NCBI GenBank assembly: GCA_022559845.1
Contig: CM040128.1
Coordinates: 272,930,698-272,994,697 of the forward strand
Reading direction: 5' to 3'
DNA from: Amorphophallus konjac
Taxonomy: Eukaryota; Streptophyta; Magnoliopsida; Alismatales; Araceae
DNA length: 64,000 nucleotides
Position numbers and translations under genes: made by a program. Numbering within the stretch: the first letter of the stretch is position 1; each line of letters begins with the position of its first letter. The notes under the pieces were generated by a model. That model did not search any database. It was given only the letters and a program-made list of their open reading frames with translations, and was not told the DNA's origin. Of this stretch, positions 53,590-64,000 are shown piece by piece.

Positions 53590-54331
53590 AACCCCAATTG
53601 CTGGAGGATGACATGGGTCAACCTCATGTCGGCATCACTAAGAGGGTGGTGAAGAATGGCTTTAATCACCCTTGCCTCCTTGCTGGTTGGAGTCGGCAGC
53701 CTATCAGCCCTGGGAGGGCGAATGGTCATGGCAAAACTCCAATCGCTAGGATGGCCACTACACCCTGCCTTCGTCAGGAAGACAAAGCGCTCAGATCAGC
53801 GCTTGATGTTGGAGACAAGGGAGGAGACATAGATGATGGTTTTGTCCTTCCTAGCCAAAGATAAAAAGAATGAAGACTCAGCGCTGGAGCAGTGCTGGAG
53901 ACTATAGAATTGCCGGAAAAGAAAGACGGTGGGCATAACCGAAGCTTGGTTACAAATGTATACAAAAGCGCACAGAATGCACCAAGAGTTGGGGGAGAGG
54001 TCCCCCGGATACCAGCCGTTGTAATGGATAACAGATTCCATAAAAGGGTGCATAGGGAGACAGAACCTTGCCCGAAAAGACTTTATAGGGACGCTAATAC
54101 CGCCCGGATAATAACCACCGAGACACTCGTCGGAGTCGGGGAAGATGATGTCAAAGTTGGCAGGGATTTGAAAGGCCTCACGTAGGCCGTGGACCACCCG
54201 ATAAGCAATCAAGGGTGGAGAGCAAGGATGACTGGGACCGGTGCCCGAAGTGCTCGAGACGTCGACACGGCTGGCCTCTTCCCCAGTGAAAGACTCAGGG
54301 TTAGCACGAGGATCCTCCTACGGGGCGCCAT
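53590..54331 (-). pseudogene. Tat antisense ORF (aORF), N-terminal part
   Basis: The frame 54212-53796 encodes the N-terminal domain of the plant gypsy-type antisense ORF (PF04195-like): IPVKSFRARFCLPMHP-like stretch, then SPNSWCILCAFVYIC, typical of that family. Frames before and after are broken. A possible ATG is at 54331. Function unknown. Continues beyond the copia insertion at 43244. Confidence 0.65.
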
Positions 54332-54460
54332 GGACCGTGGAAGCAAAGAGAGATGGAAGAATCCTCACTAGGGCAAAGGACAGACGATGAGGAAGTGCCA
54401 GACACCCACGCCGGAAACGAGAGAGGCAGGTGGAGCTTCCCCAAGTGTTCCTACGCTAAT

Positions 54461-54469
54461 ACTTATAGG
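54461..54469 (-). promoter_or_regulatory. TATA box of the antisense aORF
   Basis: The minus strand reads CCTATAAGT, with the same cctataagta context as the unit 2 TATA box, about 130 nt before the candidate ATG at 54331. Confidence 0.45.
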
Positions 54470-54766
54470 CGCCCGAAGGTGGAGTGTTCGCTTCAAGGCG
54501 ACACGAGGGGAGAATGGACTCATCACCGCCAAGGTAGGCCACGGAACCCAAGCGATCATTCGTACCCGCTTTCCCAGACAAAAAATTACTGCACCATTAT
54601 GACAATGACGCCGCTTGACATTTTGACATGAGCTGCCTTGCGCACCAAGAAGCTAGGTAGGTGGCAGGGCCCACCTATTCTATTGATACGAGAAGATCCT
54701 CCTAAAAACTTCCCCTTGACGGACCCGCTGAGACTGTCTCTCAAACCCCGAAAGTGCTCGGTGTCT

Positions 54767-54782
54767 GAGAGTGGGGGGCTAG
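54767..54782 (+). other. polypurine tract of the Tat element
   Basis: gagagtggggggctag directly before the TGAGGAGGG start of the right LTR T; together they show that this LTR is in plus orientation. Confidence 0.7.
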
Positions 54783-55666
54783 TGAGGAGGGTAAAATCAA
54801 TTCGGCCCTTATACGGCCCATTAGCGCTAGACCTAAATCTGCCCAAGACCCGCTCAGTGCAGACCGGGTCTCCCGACAATTGGCAGCCCGCGCCAGGCGG
54901 CTTAATAAAGATGGATACAAGATTCGCCAGCCCACAAGGAGCATCGACCCTGGCATCTCGGGCGCCAGATGAATCTCCGACGACCGAGCGTTACTCCCGA
55001 ACATTACTCCCGCCATCGTTGGCCTCTACTCTAGTGAGGGCGAGTACGCATCTAGAATGTCGTAAGACTCGCCTGGAGGCCGCGCGGCCCAGATGAGTGG
55101 GCGCATAATTGGAAACTCCCCACGATCGAGGCGAGGCGTTACGTCAAGACTCACGCCTTTCCCTGTTATGGGATGTCCCTCCATAGTACTGCCAGGACAA
55201 CCGATATAAATAGACCTCCGATCAGGCGACAAGGGGGAGGACACACACAGATCCACATACAGAAACAAGCACACACGTAGAGACAACTCTAAGCACAAAC
55301 GTACGGAGACAGAGAGCCGTGAACAGAGTAGCGCCTAGATCTACTTCCAGGCACGTCTTAGGCCTTGCGAGCACTCTCCGAGCACTCGCTGTGCACGGCG
55401 AGCATATCCGGAAGCCCCATTCCGGCTCCAAGTTTGAACATCCTACTCTCAAACTCTCCTCTCATCTTTATCTTCTGTTGATCCTCGTCCAACGCGGTCC
55501 TTACTTAAGCATCGGAGGGTTGTCCCCTGGTGTAACACCTAGGGCTTCTTCTGACGCCTTCCCTTTGGTGTTTGAAGGCTTCCACGGGTGGCTAGGCATT
55601 CTTCACCAACAAATAAATCTTAAAAGTGTGGTACGAGATTCGGGAGATCATTTTTCCACCTCTACA
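54783..55666 (+). repeat. right LTR T (3' LTR of the Tat element)
   Basis: 884 bp, TGAGGAGGG...CCACCTCTACA. TATA box gatataaatag at 55203-55213. Homologous, in opposite orientation, to the left LTR at 22826-26708. Flanking cttcc at 55667-55671 would be the TSD but its partner is lost with the rearranged left end. Confidence 0.78.
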
Positions 55667-55671
55667 CTTCC

Positions 55672-56720
55672 CAAATATGGAGTTATCATATAATTTTCAC
55701 ATATATATTTTTTATACTATTAGTGTAGTTGATTGTACGTATGGATACAATATTCTTAAATAAAAAGTAGATAATTGGATAATAAGATATGTTTAAATCC
55801 CTACTTGAAGCTCTCTACGCCGCACTTAAATTTAAATTTATGCACTTTGTTTTCTCGTTGAATAGAGGAGTTAGATAGGCTCGGGTGGGCTTTACAATTT
55901 TTTTTATTTTTTGACGATGGGAACCAAATATAAGGTTAACAAATTTTGGGCTCACATCTAGGGTTGTAAATGGGTTGAGTCGGTCGGACAGTTTCGCGGG
56001 TCTGACCCTACTTCGGTCCGAGCTGTAAGATCTTTTTCGTCCTACAGATCCTTAGTCGGGTCTAAAAATTTATCCCGATTAGACCCACAGGTTGGGTTTA
56101 AAATTTGAATTCAGCCCACAAGTTGGCCCAAAATATTATTTTTTTCTTTTTAAAATTTAAAAATTACTTAATTAAAATTATGTCATTTTATTTAATTAAA
56201 AAATAAAAAATAAAAACTCACTTTTCAAATAAATTAAGTAATTAATCTCAAAAATATTAATTAAGTTAGTGAGATTGTAAAATTTATATTATTAAATGTA
56301 TTATTTTTTAACTGGACTCGATTCTAATCGGGCTTTACCTTTTATAAAAATGTTGGGCCCAACTAAGACCGTCTCGACATAACTCGAGTTTGAATTAGAC
56401 TCGAGATTTAATATTGATGACTTGAACTTAAGCTGAACTTACCTAAGTTCAATTTAGAGCTGACTCCACTGACATTCTCACTCAAGACGAGTTTAATAAC
56501 GGAGTAGGTTAGGGGCGGATGGTCTACTCGGGGTGGCCCACCCGATCCCTAATCCTAACCATGGTCGGTTAACTTATTCCACATATTTCCTAAGAATGTG
56601 AGTTAATCCACTTAATTTAATCCTATTCGACCCCGGTTAAGAAAAAAATGTCAAACAAGAATAGCCACCTGACCCCGATTAACTATCCTACTCGGACTTA
56701 ACCCGTTATCAAACAGGGCC
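55672..56720. other. AT-rich intergenic DNA with hAT-like remnant
   Basis: 55959-56557 begins TAGGGTTGTAAATGGG, like hAT ends seen at 57203, and may end at 56557 (TAGGATTAGGGATCGGG on minus), but the 8-bp flanks do not match. No gene. Confidence 0.35.
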
Positions 56721-56723
56721 TCA

Positions 56724-56837
56724 GGGCCAGTTTGCTAAACGAGCCCGATTATGCTATTGTGTGTGAGGGAGAGGTGGGGCCCACGCCACTCTCTCTCTCA
56801 TATGTTTCCCCACCCTGACTCATTCTCAAACTGACCC
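56724..56837. mobile_element. short Tourist-type MITE
   Basis: 114 bp, TIRs GGGCCAGTTTG / GGGTCAGTTTG, flanked by tca and tta (TSD with one mismatch). It directly abuts caaacagggcct, which looks like the end of another MITE. Confidence 0.55.
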
Positions 56838-56840
56838 TTA

Positions 56841-57194
56841 AACCTTATTTGATAAATGAACGGGACAGATGTTCGCCGGTTATGCATACTTATTCACAGG
56901 TAATATTTAAAATTAGATTTGATGATCACAAAGATAACTAGGGGAACATACTATTTTTTTCTTATTTTATTATTCAATCTAAGATTTGGTATTCGACTGT
57001 GAGAGGTCAAATATGCCATCACATTTGGATAACAACCTGCAGATTTGTTCAATCCTTTTATCAAACATGTCTTCTAATAAAAGATTAAATGTGAATAAGG
57101 TAAATTTATCCCCCCTGTCAAGAGTAGAATATGAGATCTCACCACCAGGAGACAAGTTCCTTATCTTATTAGGCGGGCCGTCTGTGTCGATCGA
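56841..57194. other. AT-rich spacer
   Basis: No gene or clear element seen. Confidence 0.4.
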
Positions 57195-57202
57195 CCTGGA
57201 CG

Positions 57203-57754
57203 TAGGGCTGTCAATGGGCCGGGCTCGGGTCGGGTTTAGGTCGGCCCGGCCCGGGCCCGACTTATCAAGAATAAGGCCCGAGCCCGGCCCGAGCCCGACC
57301 TATGTCGGGTCGGGCCGGGTCAGGCCCGACATTATATAAAAAATTCAAAGCCCGACTAAGGCCCGGCCCGGCCCGACTACTTAAATAAAATAATAAAAAC
57401 AATAAAAATTAATAGATTTAATACTATAAAACTTATAATCTCAATAAATAAATTAAAATTTTGATATTAATTACATAATTGGTGTGAAAAGAGAATTTTA
57501 AAAGTTCTAATTAAGTAAAATAACATAAGTTTGACTAAATAATTTTTAAAATTTGAAGTGAGAATAAAAAAAGGGATCGGGTCGGGCCTGCTCGCGGGCC
57601 GAACTCAAAGCCCGATCCCGACCCGCGAGTCTTGTCGGGCCGGACTTTTAGGCCCGACTAAAAACCCGCGGATCGAAAAAAATCTTACGACCCGATCTAA
57701 AATCGGGCCAAACCAGTAGACCTATCGGGTCGGCCAGGCCCATTGACAACCCTA
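57203..57754. mobile_element. non-autonomous hAT element
   Basis: 552 bp; TIRs TAGGGCTGTCAATGGGCC and ggcccattgacaacccta; perfect 8-bp TSD cctggacg (57195-57202 and 57755-57762). The interior has subterminal cgggtcgggcc and cccgacccg repeats, as in hAT elements, and an AT-rich centre. No transposase. Confidence 0.92.
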
Positions 57755-57762
57755 CCTGGACG

Positions 57763-59360
57763 GCAGGTTGCCGTACGGCGAGCAGGCACATTCCGACGGA
57801 ACAGCTCGTTGCTGCTGCTTGCTCTGGTTCTCCCCCCCGACTCTGTCAAATCCGGTCGTAAAACTTTAAAACCTGGCCGCCATGCATGGCACTGCCTCCC
57901 CCGGGAGGATGACAAGAAGTCCCATCCCACATTGTGAACCTTCAACAAACGTAATGATCACCGACCGGTGACCGCTTTCTTTTTGTGTTATCCTCCTTTG
58001 GGCCGCACAGCATGGTCAGGCGGTCATGACTCCTCTGCAAGGAGACATTGGATGTAAGTCTCCTTAATGGGAGAGTGAGTTGAGTCGATGGCTCCGCTCA
58101 TCTACGTATTAGGAGATGCATGCACGTGTATACGACTCCATGGAGACGCTAGAATACACTGTTCAGACCACCAGTATATTCTCCTCCCTGCAAACCCTGT
58201 TCATAAAAAAAAACTAGTAAGAAAAAAGTGTTGCCCTTCTTCCAAACTGCGCATTTGACCGCGTCCTTGGGGCCACACCGTCCAGAACTCCCTGATTCCC
58301 ATCTGAGCCGCCGTATGTGGACTTACATGCACATAGCCACACGTCCGTCCACATCGCAAAGCTTCCGATCGTACGGGCCACCGGCCGGCCCACATCTCGG
58401 CGGGCGACCCGGCATCCCCACATCCCCCGGTGGCCGGACCCGCCACTCTTGCCTCCTCCTCGAACATGCGTCGCCGTGTAAGACGTGAAGGAAGGCGGGC
58501 GGGCGGGGCCTTGCGTAGCGCATGGGCCGTCCGCATCGGCCGACTGGGACAGCAAGTTGGTGGCTGCAAGTGCCGACGGGCACGTGCGTGACGCCATCAT
58601 GCAGCCGCCACGGCCGGCCGGCGACAAAGGAGCCGCACCCGTGCATATATAACAGATGCTCTGAGTCCTCCTCACACTACCCATCCTTGTCAAATCTGGC
58701 CTCAAATTAAAACAGGGCCATGGTGCTGCTCTTGCTCCCCCACATGGGCAACATGCTAGCCCCGCTCCCACATAAACTGTGAAGTTATGATGAACTCGAG
58801 TGACCACCGACCAGCCACCACTCGACTTCGATCGTTTTCCACATTCTTCTCCTTCAGAGCTGCACCTTAATTTTTACTGCGCCGTCGACCGTTGGACCAT
58901 AGCGTCCGCAACTGGCGCCCTGATTCCCTCTGACCTGCAGTAGATGCCCTGCACCTGCGCAGGCCAAACGTGAGTGGGCACACGGCAAGCCTCCAATCGA
59001 TCGTAGGCCGGGGTTGCCGGCAGCAGAGAAGGCGGTGCTCTGCGGCAGAGGACCCGGTGGGGGCTGCCCCGTGGAAGCATCCCCACGTGTTGTGATCGGA
59101 GCCGCCACCCTCCCGATCGAGCAATTGCCTCCTTGAACATGGTGGCGAAGACACTCTTCGATCAAGTGGAGTCGCATATCTCTCTCTATATATATTCCAT
59201 GCAACTGTAGTGTAGGGTGGCCATGGTTTATGGTCCCGATTACGTGTAACCGTGGACACATGAAAGCTATGCGATGGGATCAGGCGGCTATATGGATTTT
59301 GTGTGATTAATTTACCAAGTGTTTACATCGATCGGCAGCACTGATCTTTTACAGTTGGGA
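57763..59360. repeat. GC-rich low-copy tract with internal duplication
   Basis: 57839-57990 resembles 58680-58830 (gtcaaatcyggyc...accaccgacc), and 58248-58490 resembles 58877-59150 (ctgattcc...; cttgcctcc..cgaacatg), suggesting an old imperfect tandem duplication of about 0.7-0.8 kb. A TATA-like gcatatataac lies at 58641. Long frames on the minus strand (e.g. 58214-58807) overlap in several phases and show no domain. It may be promoter or relic DNA; no gene is supported. Confidence 0.4.
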
Positions 59361-59743
59361 CTCAAGAGTACTCCTGATACGGGACTCCAGAGAGAATAGT
59401 CCTGATGCTAGCATGCGTCCCTAACGTCCTGGGCATCCATGGATGATGGCGCGGATCCGGTAGTTGCCGGAGATTGCTGGCTGTCTTCATGCAACTTGAA
59501 CATGTGTAACGAGCCGCTAATACTAGCTTAGTCGACAACGCTATATGCATGTAGGGTACGTGGAGAATCACGATAAAAGACCAATCCATTAAACGACCAA
59601 TCCATGATCAGATGTCCCTTTGAGGTTGCACATAATATGCTTTCTAGAAGACCAGTCTTGCTCAGTGGACACATGCATAAATTGACATGCCCTATCGACG
59701 GCAAAGGCTAGCTACATCAGGTAGCTAGTCTGAGAGTAATATG

Positions 59744-60230
59744 CTATAAGACTCCGACCACGCTCTGATAGAGAGTGGGATCATCCATGAGACTTGAAGA
59801 GACAGTCAAGCCAAATTGTGACCCAGTAGCTATGGGTGTGGAAATGGGACATGCACCATCCATCTTCACATGTTGAAGTAAATCAAACACATATTTTGCT
59901 TGTGAGAGAACCCAACTTCGAGGATGTGACAAAAATTGTATGCCAAAAAATAATGTGCGGAACCCAGATCATAAAGAGCAAAGTCAATGTACAGAGAGTC
60001 AACTAAAGCGGAGATAATATATAGAGGGCTGATTACCTTTAATGCGAATATCATCCACATACACTAACAGGAAGATAACCAGCCAAGGGTGCTGTAAGAA
60101 GAAGAGCGAAATATCTATGGCAGAGCCAGGGAAACCCAAGGAGAGAAGACAAGAACTAGGGCATTGAAACCATGCCCGGGCGCATGCTTCAATTAACATG
60201 CCTTATTGATGGCAAAGGCTAGCTACAACA
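59744..60230 (-). pseudogene. copia RT fragment
   Basis: Minus-strand pieces in changing frames: ARAWFQCPSSCLLSLGFPGS and YVDDIRIKGN (RT active site), then LSQAKYVFDLLQHVKMDG...CPISTP and DPTLYQSVVG (RT end/connection). About 480 bp of copia pol with no LTR. Near-identical 60-bp sequences (about 59684-59745 and 60198-60258, with ggcaaaggctagctaca) flank it in direct orientation. Confidence 0.75.
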
Positions 60231-60260
60231 GGCAGGCTGAGAGTAACATACTGCAAGGTG

Positions 60261-61644
60261 TCGTATTTTGTGTACTTTATAGATTTTGATGATAACAAAA
60301 CGCTATATTTGTTTGGTGAATCTAATGCCTACCATCTAATGTCTATCTAATTCATCCTGAGTGGAATTGTAGCAAACCGATCGAGCCCAAAAATATCAAG
60401 AAATATAATCTAAAGGTATGTTGGATTTAGTGAATTAAATATATACTAATTTGGGTTCTACTGTGTATTTTTCAGGTGCATGTATATATATGTCGACAGG
60501 ACCTTAGTCCAAGTCGACTGGATCACAGTTCAGTCGACGGGATCACTGTTCAGTCGACATGATTCATGAAAAGGCTCAATAGAGTTTTTCTGAAAGTTGC
60601 AGGAAATGGTCCGGTCTACCGACGGATTTGGACCGGTCGAACAGATTTGCCAGAGCTCAGAAGAACATTTTGTTACAGAGTTTAGGCGATCGACGATTTT
60701 GGACCGGTTGACCAATTTTGTCAGAACTCAGAAGATCAGATCTCTATAGAGATCGGTCGACCGACCCCATGCATTGGTCGACCGATCGCAGTTACGTGAA
60801 TTGCGGGCCCTCCGTTTCTAGCACGATTTGGTGTGATCTCTTGCCAAAACTTTCGCGGATGGCCGAGATACTATAAATACACCTGATCAAGGTTATTATA
60901 AGGTGTCTCCATGAGTTTCCAAGATTCCAAGAGCCCTAGAGCGAGGATAATAGTACTTGTTGCTGTCTAAGGTTCAACATTCAAAGGCATTTGAGGGTGA
61001 AGACACCAAGAGTGTGACTTCTAATTACTGGAGGTTCCCACGTCGAAGTACTAGATCTGGAGTACCAGGGATCGTGAGAGAATTGCATCTACATGTACTG
61101 CGATGTACGTGAGGTGTGATCGGCCGAGCTACATCAGATACGTCATCGAGCCCGATTTCTACACAGGGGGATCTTCTTGTTCTATCCTCTTCATCATATC
61201 TCCTATGTTTTTACGTTTCCTTATGTTCTACAGACATTGTTGAGCGTGTGTGTGTGTGCCGTCGATAGTGCGTGCACGTGTTGGCTTTGGGCCGTGTGTG
61301 TGGTTGACCTTCGGGTGGTGTGTCCCATTTGGGACGTGTGTGTGTGTTGGAGGACTCTGTTCCTAGTGTGCTTAAGCCTCACTGTTGTGAGGGGTGGACA
61401 TAGGCACGTGAGTTTACGTGACCAAACCACCTTAAAAATCCTGCATCCCCCGTGGAGTGTGCTTTCATCTTTTCTATCTCCATTCTACTGTTCGCTAAGT
61501 GAGGCGTAGTGCGTTCCATCCGAGTTACTGTTGGTTTATTTCAAGAGCGTGCTTGTTTAATTTTTAGAGGGTGTGGTTCAATTCACCCCCCTCTCGAACC
61601 GTTCAGCCATCTAGTCTTTGGTATCTACGCATACCGACTCTTCA
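60261..61644 (+). repeat. 5' LTR of the second SIRE-like element
   Basis: TGTCGTATTTTG...CGACTCTTCA; TATA box ctataaata at 60871. Preceded by caagg, the likely TSD copy. Contains a cluster of GTCGAC and related palindromes at 60494-60783. Confidence 0.8.
60494..60783 (+). repeat. GTCGAC-type palindrome cluster in the second LTR
   Basis: GTCGAC at 60494, 60515, 60535 and 60555 (20-21 bp apart) and GTCGACC at 60756/60777 (21 bp), with imperfect versions between (gtctacc 60614/gtcgaac 60636, 22 bp apart). Confidence 0.85.
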
Positions 61645-61646
61645 AT

Positions 61647-61658
61647 TGGTATCAGAGT
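61647..61658 (+). other. PBS of the second SIRE-like element
   Basis: TGGTATCAGAGT, two bases after the LTR; last base differs from the initiator-Met consensus. Confidence 0.85.
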
Positions 61659-61691
61659 AGGGCTCTAACATAGAAGAGAGATCTTGGTTAG

Positions 61692-63473
61692 ATGGCTTCC
61701 GGCAACTTCATTGCTGAGGGTCACTCCATAAACATGCTGCCATTTTTCGATGGGTCTAATTATCCTTACTGGAAAAATCGCATGATTATTTCCATTAGAG
61801 CTCAGGATTATGAAATTTGGAGCGTTATCAACAACGATCCTCATGTGTTGTCTGAAGATGAGAGCAAATGGAATGACGAGCACGTTAAGAAGTCTAAGAT
61901 AAATTTTTCTGCTATGAACATCATGCAGTATGCCTTACATCCTAATGAGTATTCAATTCTCGTGTTTCAATGAGTAGATCAGCAAAGGAAATGTGGGACA
62001 GCCTTGCGCTAATTTATGAAGGAACTTCCCGAGGTAAAGGAGACCAAGATAAACATTTTGGTCCACGATTACGAACTATTCAGAATGAAGCCGGAGGAGT
62101 CCATCTCGGAGATGTTTGCTAGATTCATCGAGATCACAAATGGACTCAAGGGTCTCGACAAACATTATACAAACTTTGAGCTGGTCTGTAAAGTCTTGAG
62201 GTCACTTCCACCTGTGTGGCACACAAAGGTCACTGTTATTGAAGACTCCAAGAACTTGGTGACGCTTACTCTGGAGGAGCTGATCGGGTCTCTCATGACC
62301 TATGAGTTAAATATCTAGAGGAATGAGCAAGATGTGAAGAAGAACAAGTGCCTCGCCTTGAAGGCTGCACCGGCACAACATCAATCGTCGGAGGAGGAAA
62401 GCGACGAAGATGATGATGAAAAGGCGCTCGCTATTCTCACAATGAAAATATGCAAATTCATCCGGCATCGCAAAAATTCACAAGGCAGCACCAAAAAATT
62501 GTTGAAGAAGCAATCATCTGGTAGAAATGATCCGAGCAAGTCAAGTGAGGTGATTTGCTATGGCTGCAAGAAGTCGGGACACATGCGCGGTGAATGCTCG
62601 GAGATCCTCAACAAGCTGAAGAAGGGGAAGTTCAAGAAAACCAAGGCGATGGTCGCTACGTGGAGCAATGAGGACGACGAGGTGTCATCCAGCGAGATAT
62701 AGGAAGCCTTGGATTCTCTATGTCTTATGGCCAATGAGGAGGACTCTTCTGACGTAAATGACTTCGGAACTTTCACCTATGAAGAATGGGAGCTTGTATA
62801 TACTACTTTGTTTGAAAAATATAAGAGATTGAGATATGAGAATAAAGGCTTGAAAAAGAAATACCATGAAATTACTCATGCAAAAACTCCATGCACTGAT
62901 GATTTGAAAGAGAAATTGGATAAATTAAATGATGCACATGAAATCTTGCTGGGTAAAGTCACAATTTATGAAGATGACATTGAAAACATATCGCGTGTGC
63001 AAACTGAGTTTGAACAAGCCAAGAATTTTGAGAAAGAAAATTCGGAGTTAAGAAATGAAAATGAAAATCTCATGTCTAAGGTTGCATCTCTTGAGGAACA
63101 TGTCTTTGAATATGAAAGCATAATAAAGGACATGCAGGTCACTTTAGATAAACTTAGGAAAGGAAAATAAAGTTTGGATGATATTCTAAATCTGAGAGTT
63201 AACTTCCAAAGAGAGGGTTTGGATAAACTGGAAAAGAAAGCTTCATTCAATCTGAAAACTCAGACCTATTTTGTGCATGCGTCCGGTGTGGCCAGTACTT
63301 CTAAAGCACTTCATATGGTAATGAAAATTCCTAGGCGTCAAGTACCAACTAACAACTCTAGGAATATGAAACCTAAGAAGAGATCTACACATCATGGGTC
63401 TGAAATAAAGAAACAAAGATCTATTCATGTTCATAGGAATCAAATAAAACAACTACGCGTCTCATAGATTTTT
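61692..63473 (+). pseudogene. SIRE-like gag relic
   Basis: Starts MASGNFIAEGHS. Pieces: gag core (61692-61973, then 62016-62318 after two offsetting frameshifts near 61960 and 62030), a stop after SLMTYELNI, the zinc knuckle CYGCKKSGHMRGEC (near 62558-62600), stop at 62700, a coiled-coil region (62709-63170), stop, and a basic tail to about 63467. Order matches the intact gag at 44797. Confidence 0.85.
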
Positions 63474-64000
63474 AATGTCACTTATTTCTATTGTGGAGTA
63501 AATGGTCACGTTAATTCGAACTGCTTTATGAAGAAAAACTTGAGCAAAATGAATTTGGTCTGGATTAGAAAAGATTTTCTTGCTCGTGGACTAACCACCA
63601 AGGACCCCAAACTATTTGGGTACTAAAAACTCGTGCATGAGTGTTTTGATTGTGTGCATGTGTGTCTTGAAGTCACTGGAGATAAATGATACTTGGATAA
63701 TAGATGTTCAAGACACATGACGGGGGACAAGTCTAAATTTTCAGAACTGCGAAGGAAAAGGATGGAGGACTTGTATCCTTTGGAGATAAGGATAAAGGTA
63801 AGATCATTGGGATTGGAACTGTTGGCAAGAATTCTAGAAGCTTGATTGATAGTGTCTATCTTGTAAAAGGTCTGAAACAGAACTTGCTTAGTATAAGCTA
63901 AATGTGTGATAAAAGGTTCTAAATCATCTTTGATGAAAAACACTGCATAGTGTTAATAAAAATTCGAATGAAATTAAGTTCATAGGTGAAAGGTCTAATA
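63474..64000 (+). pseudogene. start of degraded SIRE-like pol
   Basis: A second knuckle-like CGVNGHVNSNC lies near 63494-63526. Protease site reads LDNRCSRHMTG (about 63694-63724), with the catalytic DSG changed to DNR, so it is dead. Frameshifts follow; the pol continues beyond the window. Confidence 0.75.

Larger units (their letters stand above)
22826..55666 (+). mobile_element. Tat-clade Ty3/gypsy element with five nested insertions
   Basis: The outer limits are two copies of LTR T (left copy 22826-about 26708, inverted and split by solo LTR A; right copy 54783-55666). Between them lie a plus-strand pol, post-pol tandem repeats, minus-strand antisense units and a polypurine tract before the right LTR. 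Insertions with TSDs: solo LTRs A, B, C and D and the SIRE-like copia element. Subtracting these and one TSD copy each leaves about 10.9 kb. The lineage call rests on the second RNase H in pol, the antisense ORF and the PBS type. pol is broken, so the host is dead. Confidence 0.8.
60261..64000 (+). mobile_element. second SIRE-like copia element, decayed, partial
   Basis: 5' LTR, PBS, broken gag and the start of a broken protease; continues past the right edge. gag parts are clearly related to those of the element at 43250. Many stops and frameshifts show it is older. Confidence 0.88.

Noticed and set aside
22826..55666. A giant DNA transposon with about 0.9-kb terminal inverted repeats
   Set aside because: The inverted repeats have LTR features (TATA, PBS on one, PPT on the other) and the content is Ty3/gypsy pol; an inverted LTR explains it better.
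58201..59261. Overlapping minus-strand frames up to 197 codons
   Set aside because: Two or three phases are open at once in GC-rich DNA and none matches a family I recognise.
61177..61509. 110-codon plus-strand frame in the second SIRE-like LTR
   Set aside because: Composed of tgtgtgtg and similar simple sequence of the LTR; no domain.

Overview
This is plant nuclear DNA, probably from a monocot. The only recognisable host gene is the first coding exon of a plant SMPD4-type (neutral sphingomyelinase 3-like) gene at 9000-10553 on the minus strand. That exon is GC-rich and Ala/Pro/Arg-rich at its 5' end and AT-richer towards its 3' end, a gradient common in monocots. Almost everything else is transposable elements: Ty3/gypsy (chromovirus-like and Tat-like), Ty1/copia (SIRE-like), solo LTRs, a LINE relic, SINEs, hAT-type elements and Tourist-type MITEs. 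I saw no CRISPR, operon, rRNA or tRNA gene. The recent parts are defined by matching target-site duplications (TSDs), which I read directly.

Layout. 1-4523: the 5' half of a minus-strand chromovirus-like element (open gag-protease-RT frame running off the window, a 1.7 kb leader, an initiator-Met-type primer-binding site (PBS), and its 5' LTR). 4524-6875: an unassigned LTR-like block. 7300-8750: a decayed LINE 3' end lying in the first intron of the SMPD4 gene. 9000-10553: SMPD4 exon 1. 10554-12190: low-copy upstream DNA. 12191-18010: direct repeats flanking a gene-like relic, split by a non-autonomous Tat-like element with a gag relic and no pol (12869-16706). 18011-21600: intergenic DNA with a Tourist MITE and a SINE. 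21590-22825: a TRIM-like mini-LTR array, split by a hAT element.

22826-55666 is one nested stack. A Tat-clade Ty3/gypsy element (about 10.9 kb once insertions are subtracted) has been hit five times: solo LTRs A (23035-26068), B (31099-34528), C (34916-37308) and D (40120-42825), all of one long-LTR family, and a complete young SIRE-like copia element (43250-53584). Each has its TSD; that of D is imperfect. The Tat host has a decayed plus-strand pol with a second (Tat-type) RNase H, tandem repeats downstream of pol, and a region of minus-strand transcription units that each show a TATA box and a poly(A) signal. Its left LTR lies inverted relative to pol and to the right LTR.

55667-60260: hAT-type elements (one perfect, 57203-57754), a Tourist MITE, a GC-rich duplicated low-copy tract and a minus-strand copia RT fragment. 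60261-64000: a second, decayed SIRE-like element running off the right edge.

The strongest candidate for something undescribed is in the intact SIRE-like element: pairs of the palindrome GTCGAC spaced exactly 22 bp apart, thirteen pairs in all, placed in both LTRs, in the gag-pol linker (as an in-frame 24-codon repeat) and downstream of pol. A related, looser arrangement occurs in the LTR of the second SIRE-like element. Next are the antisense gene cluster in the Tat element and the copy-specific hairpin arrays inside the four solo LTRs.
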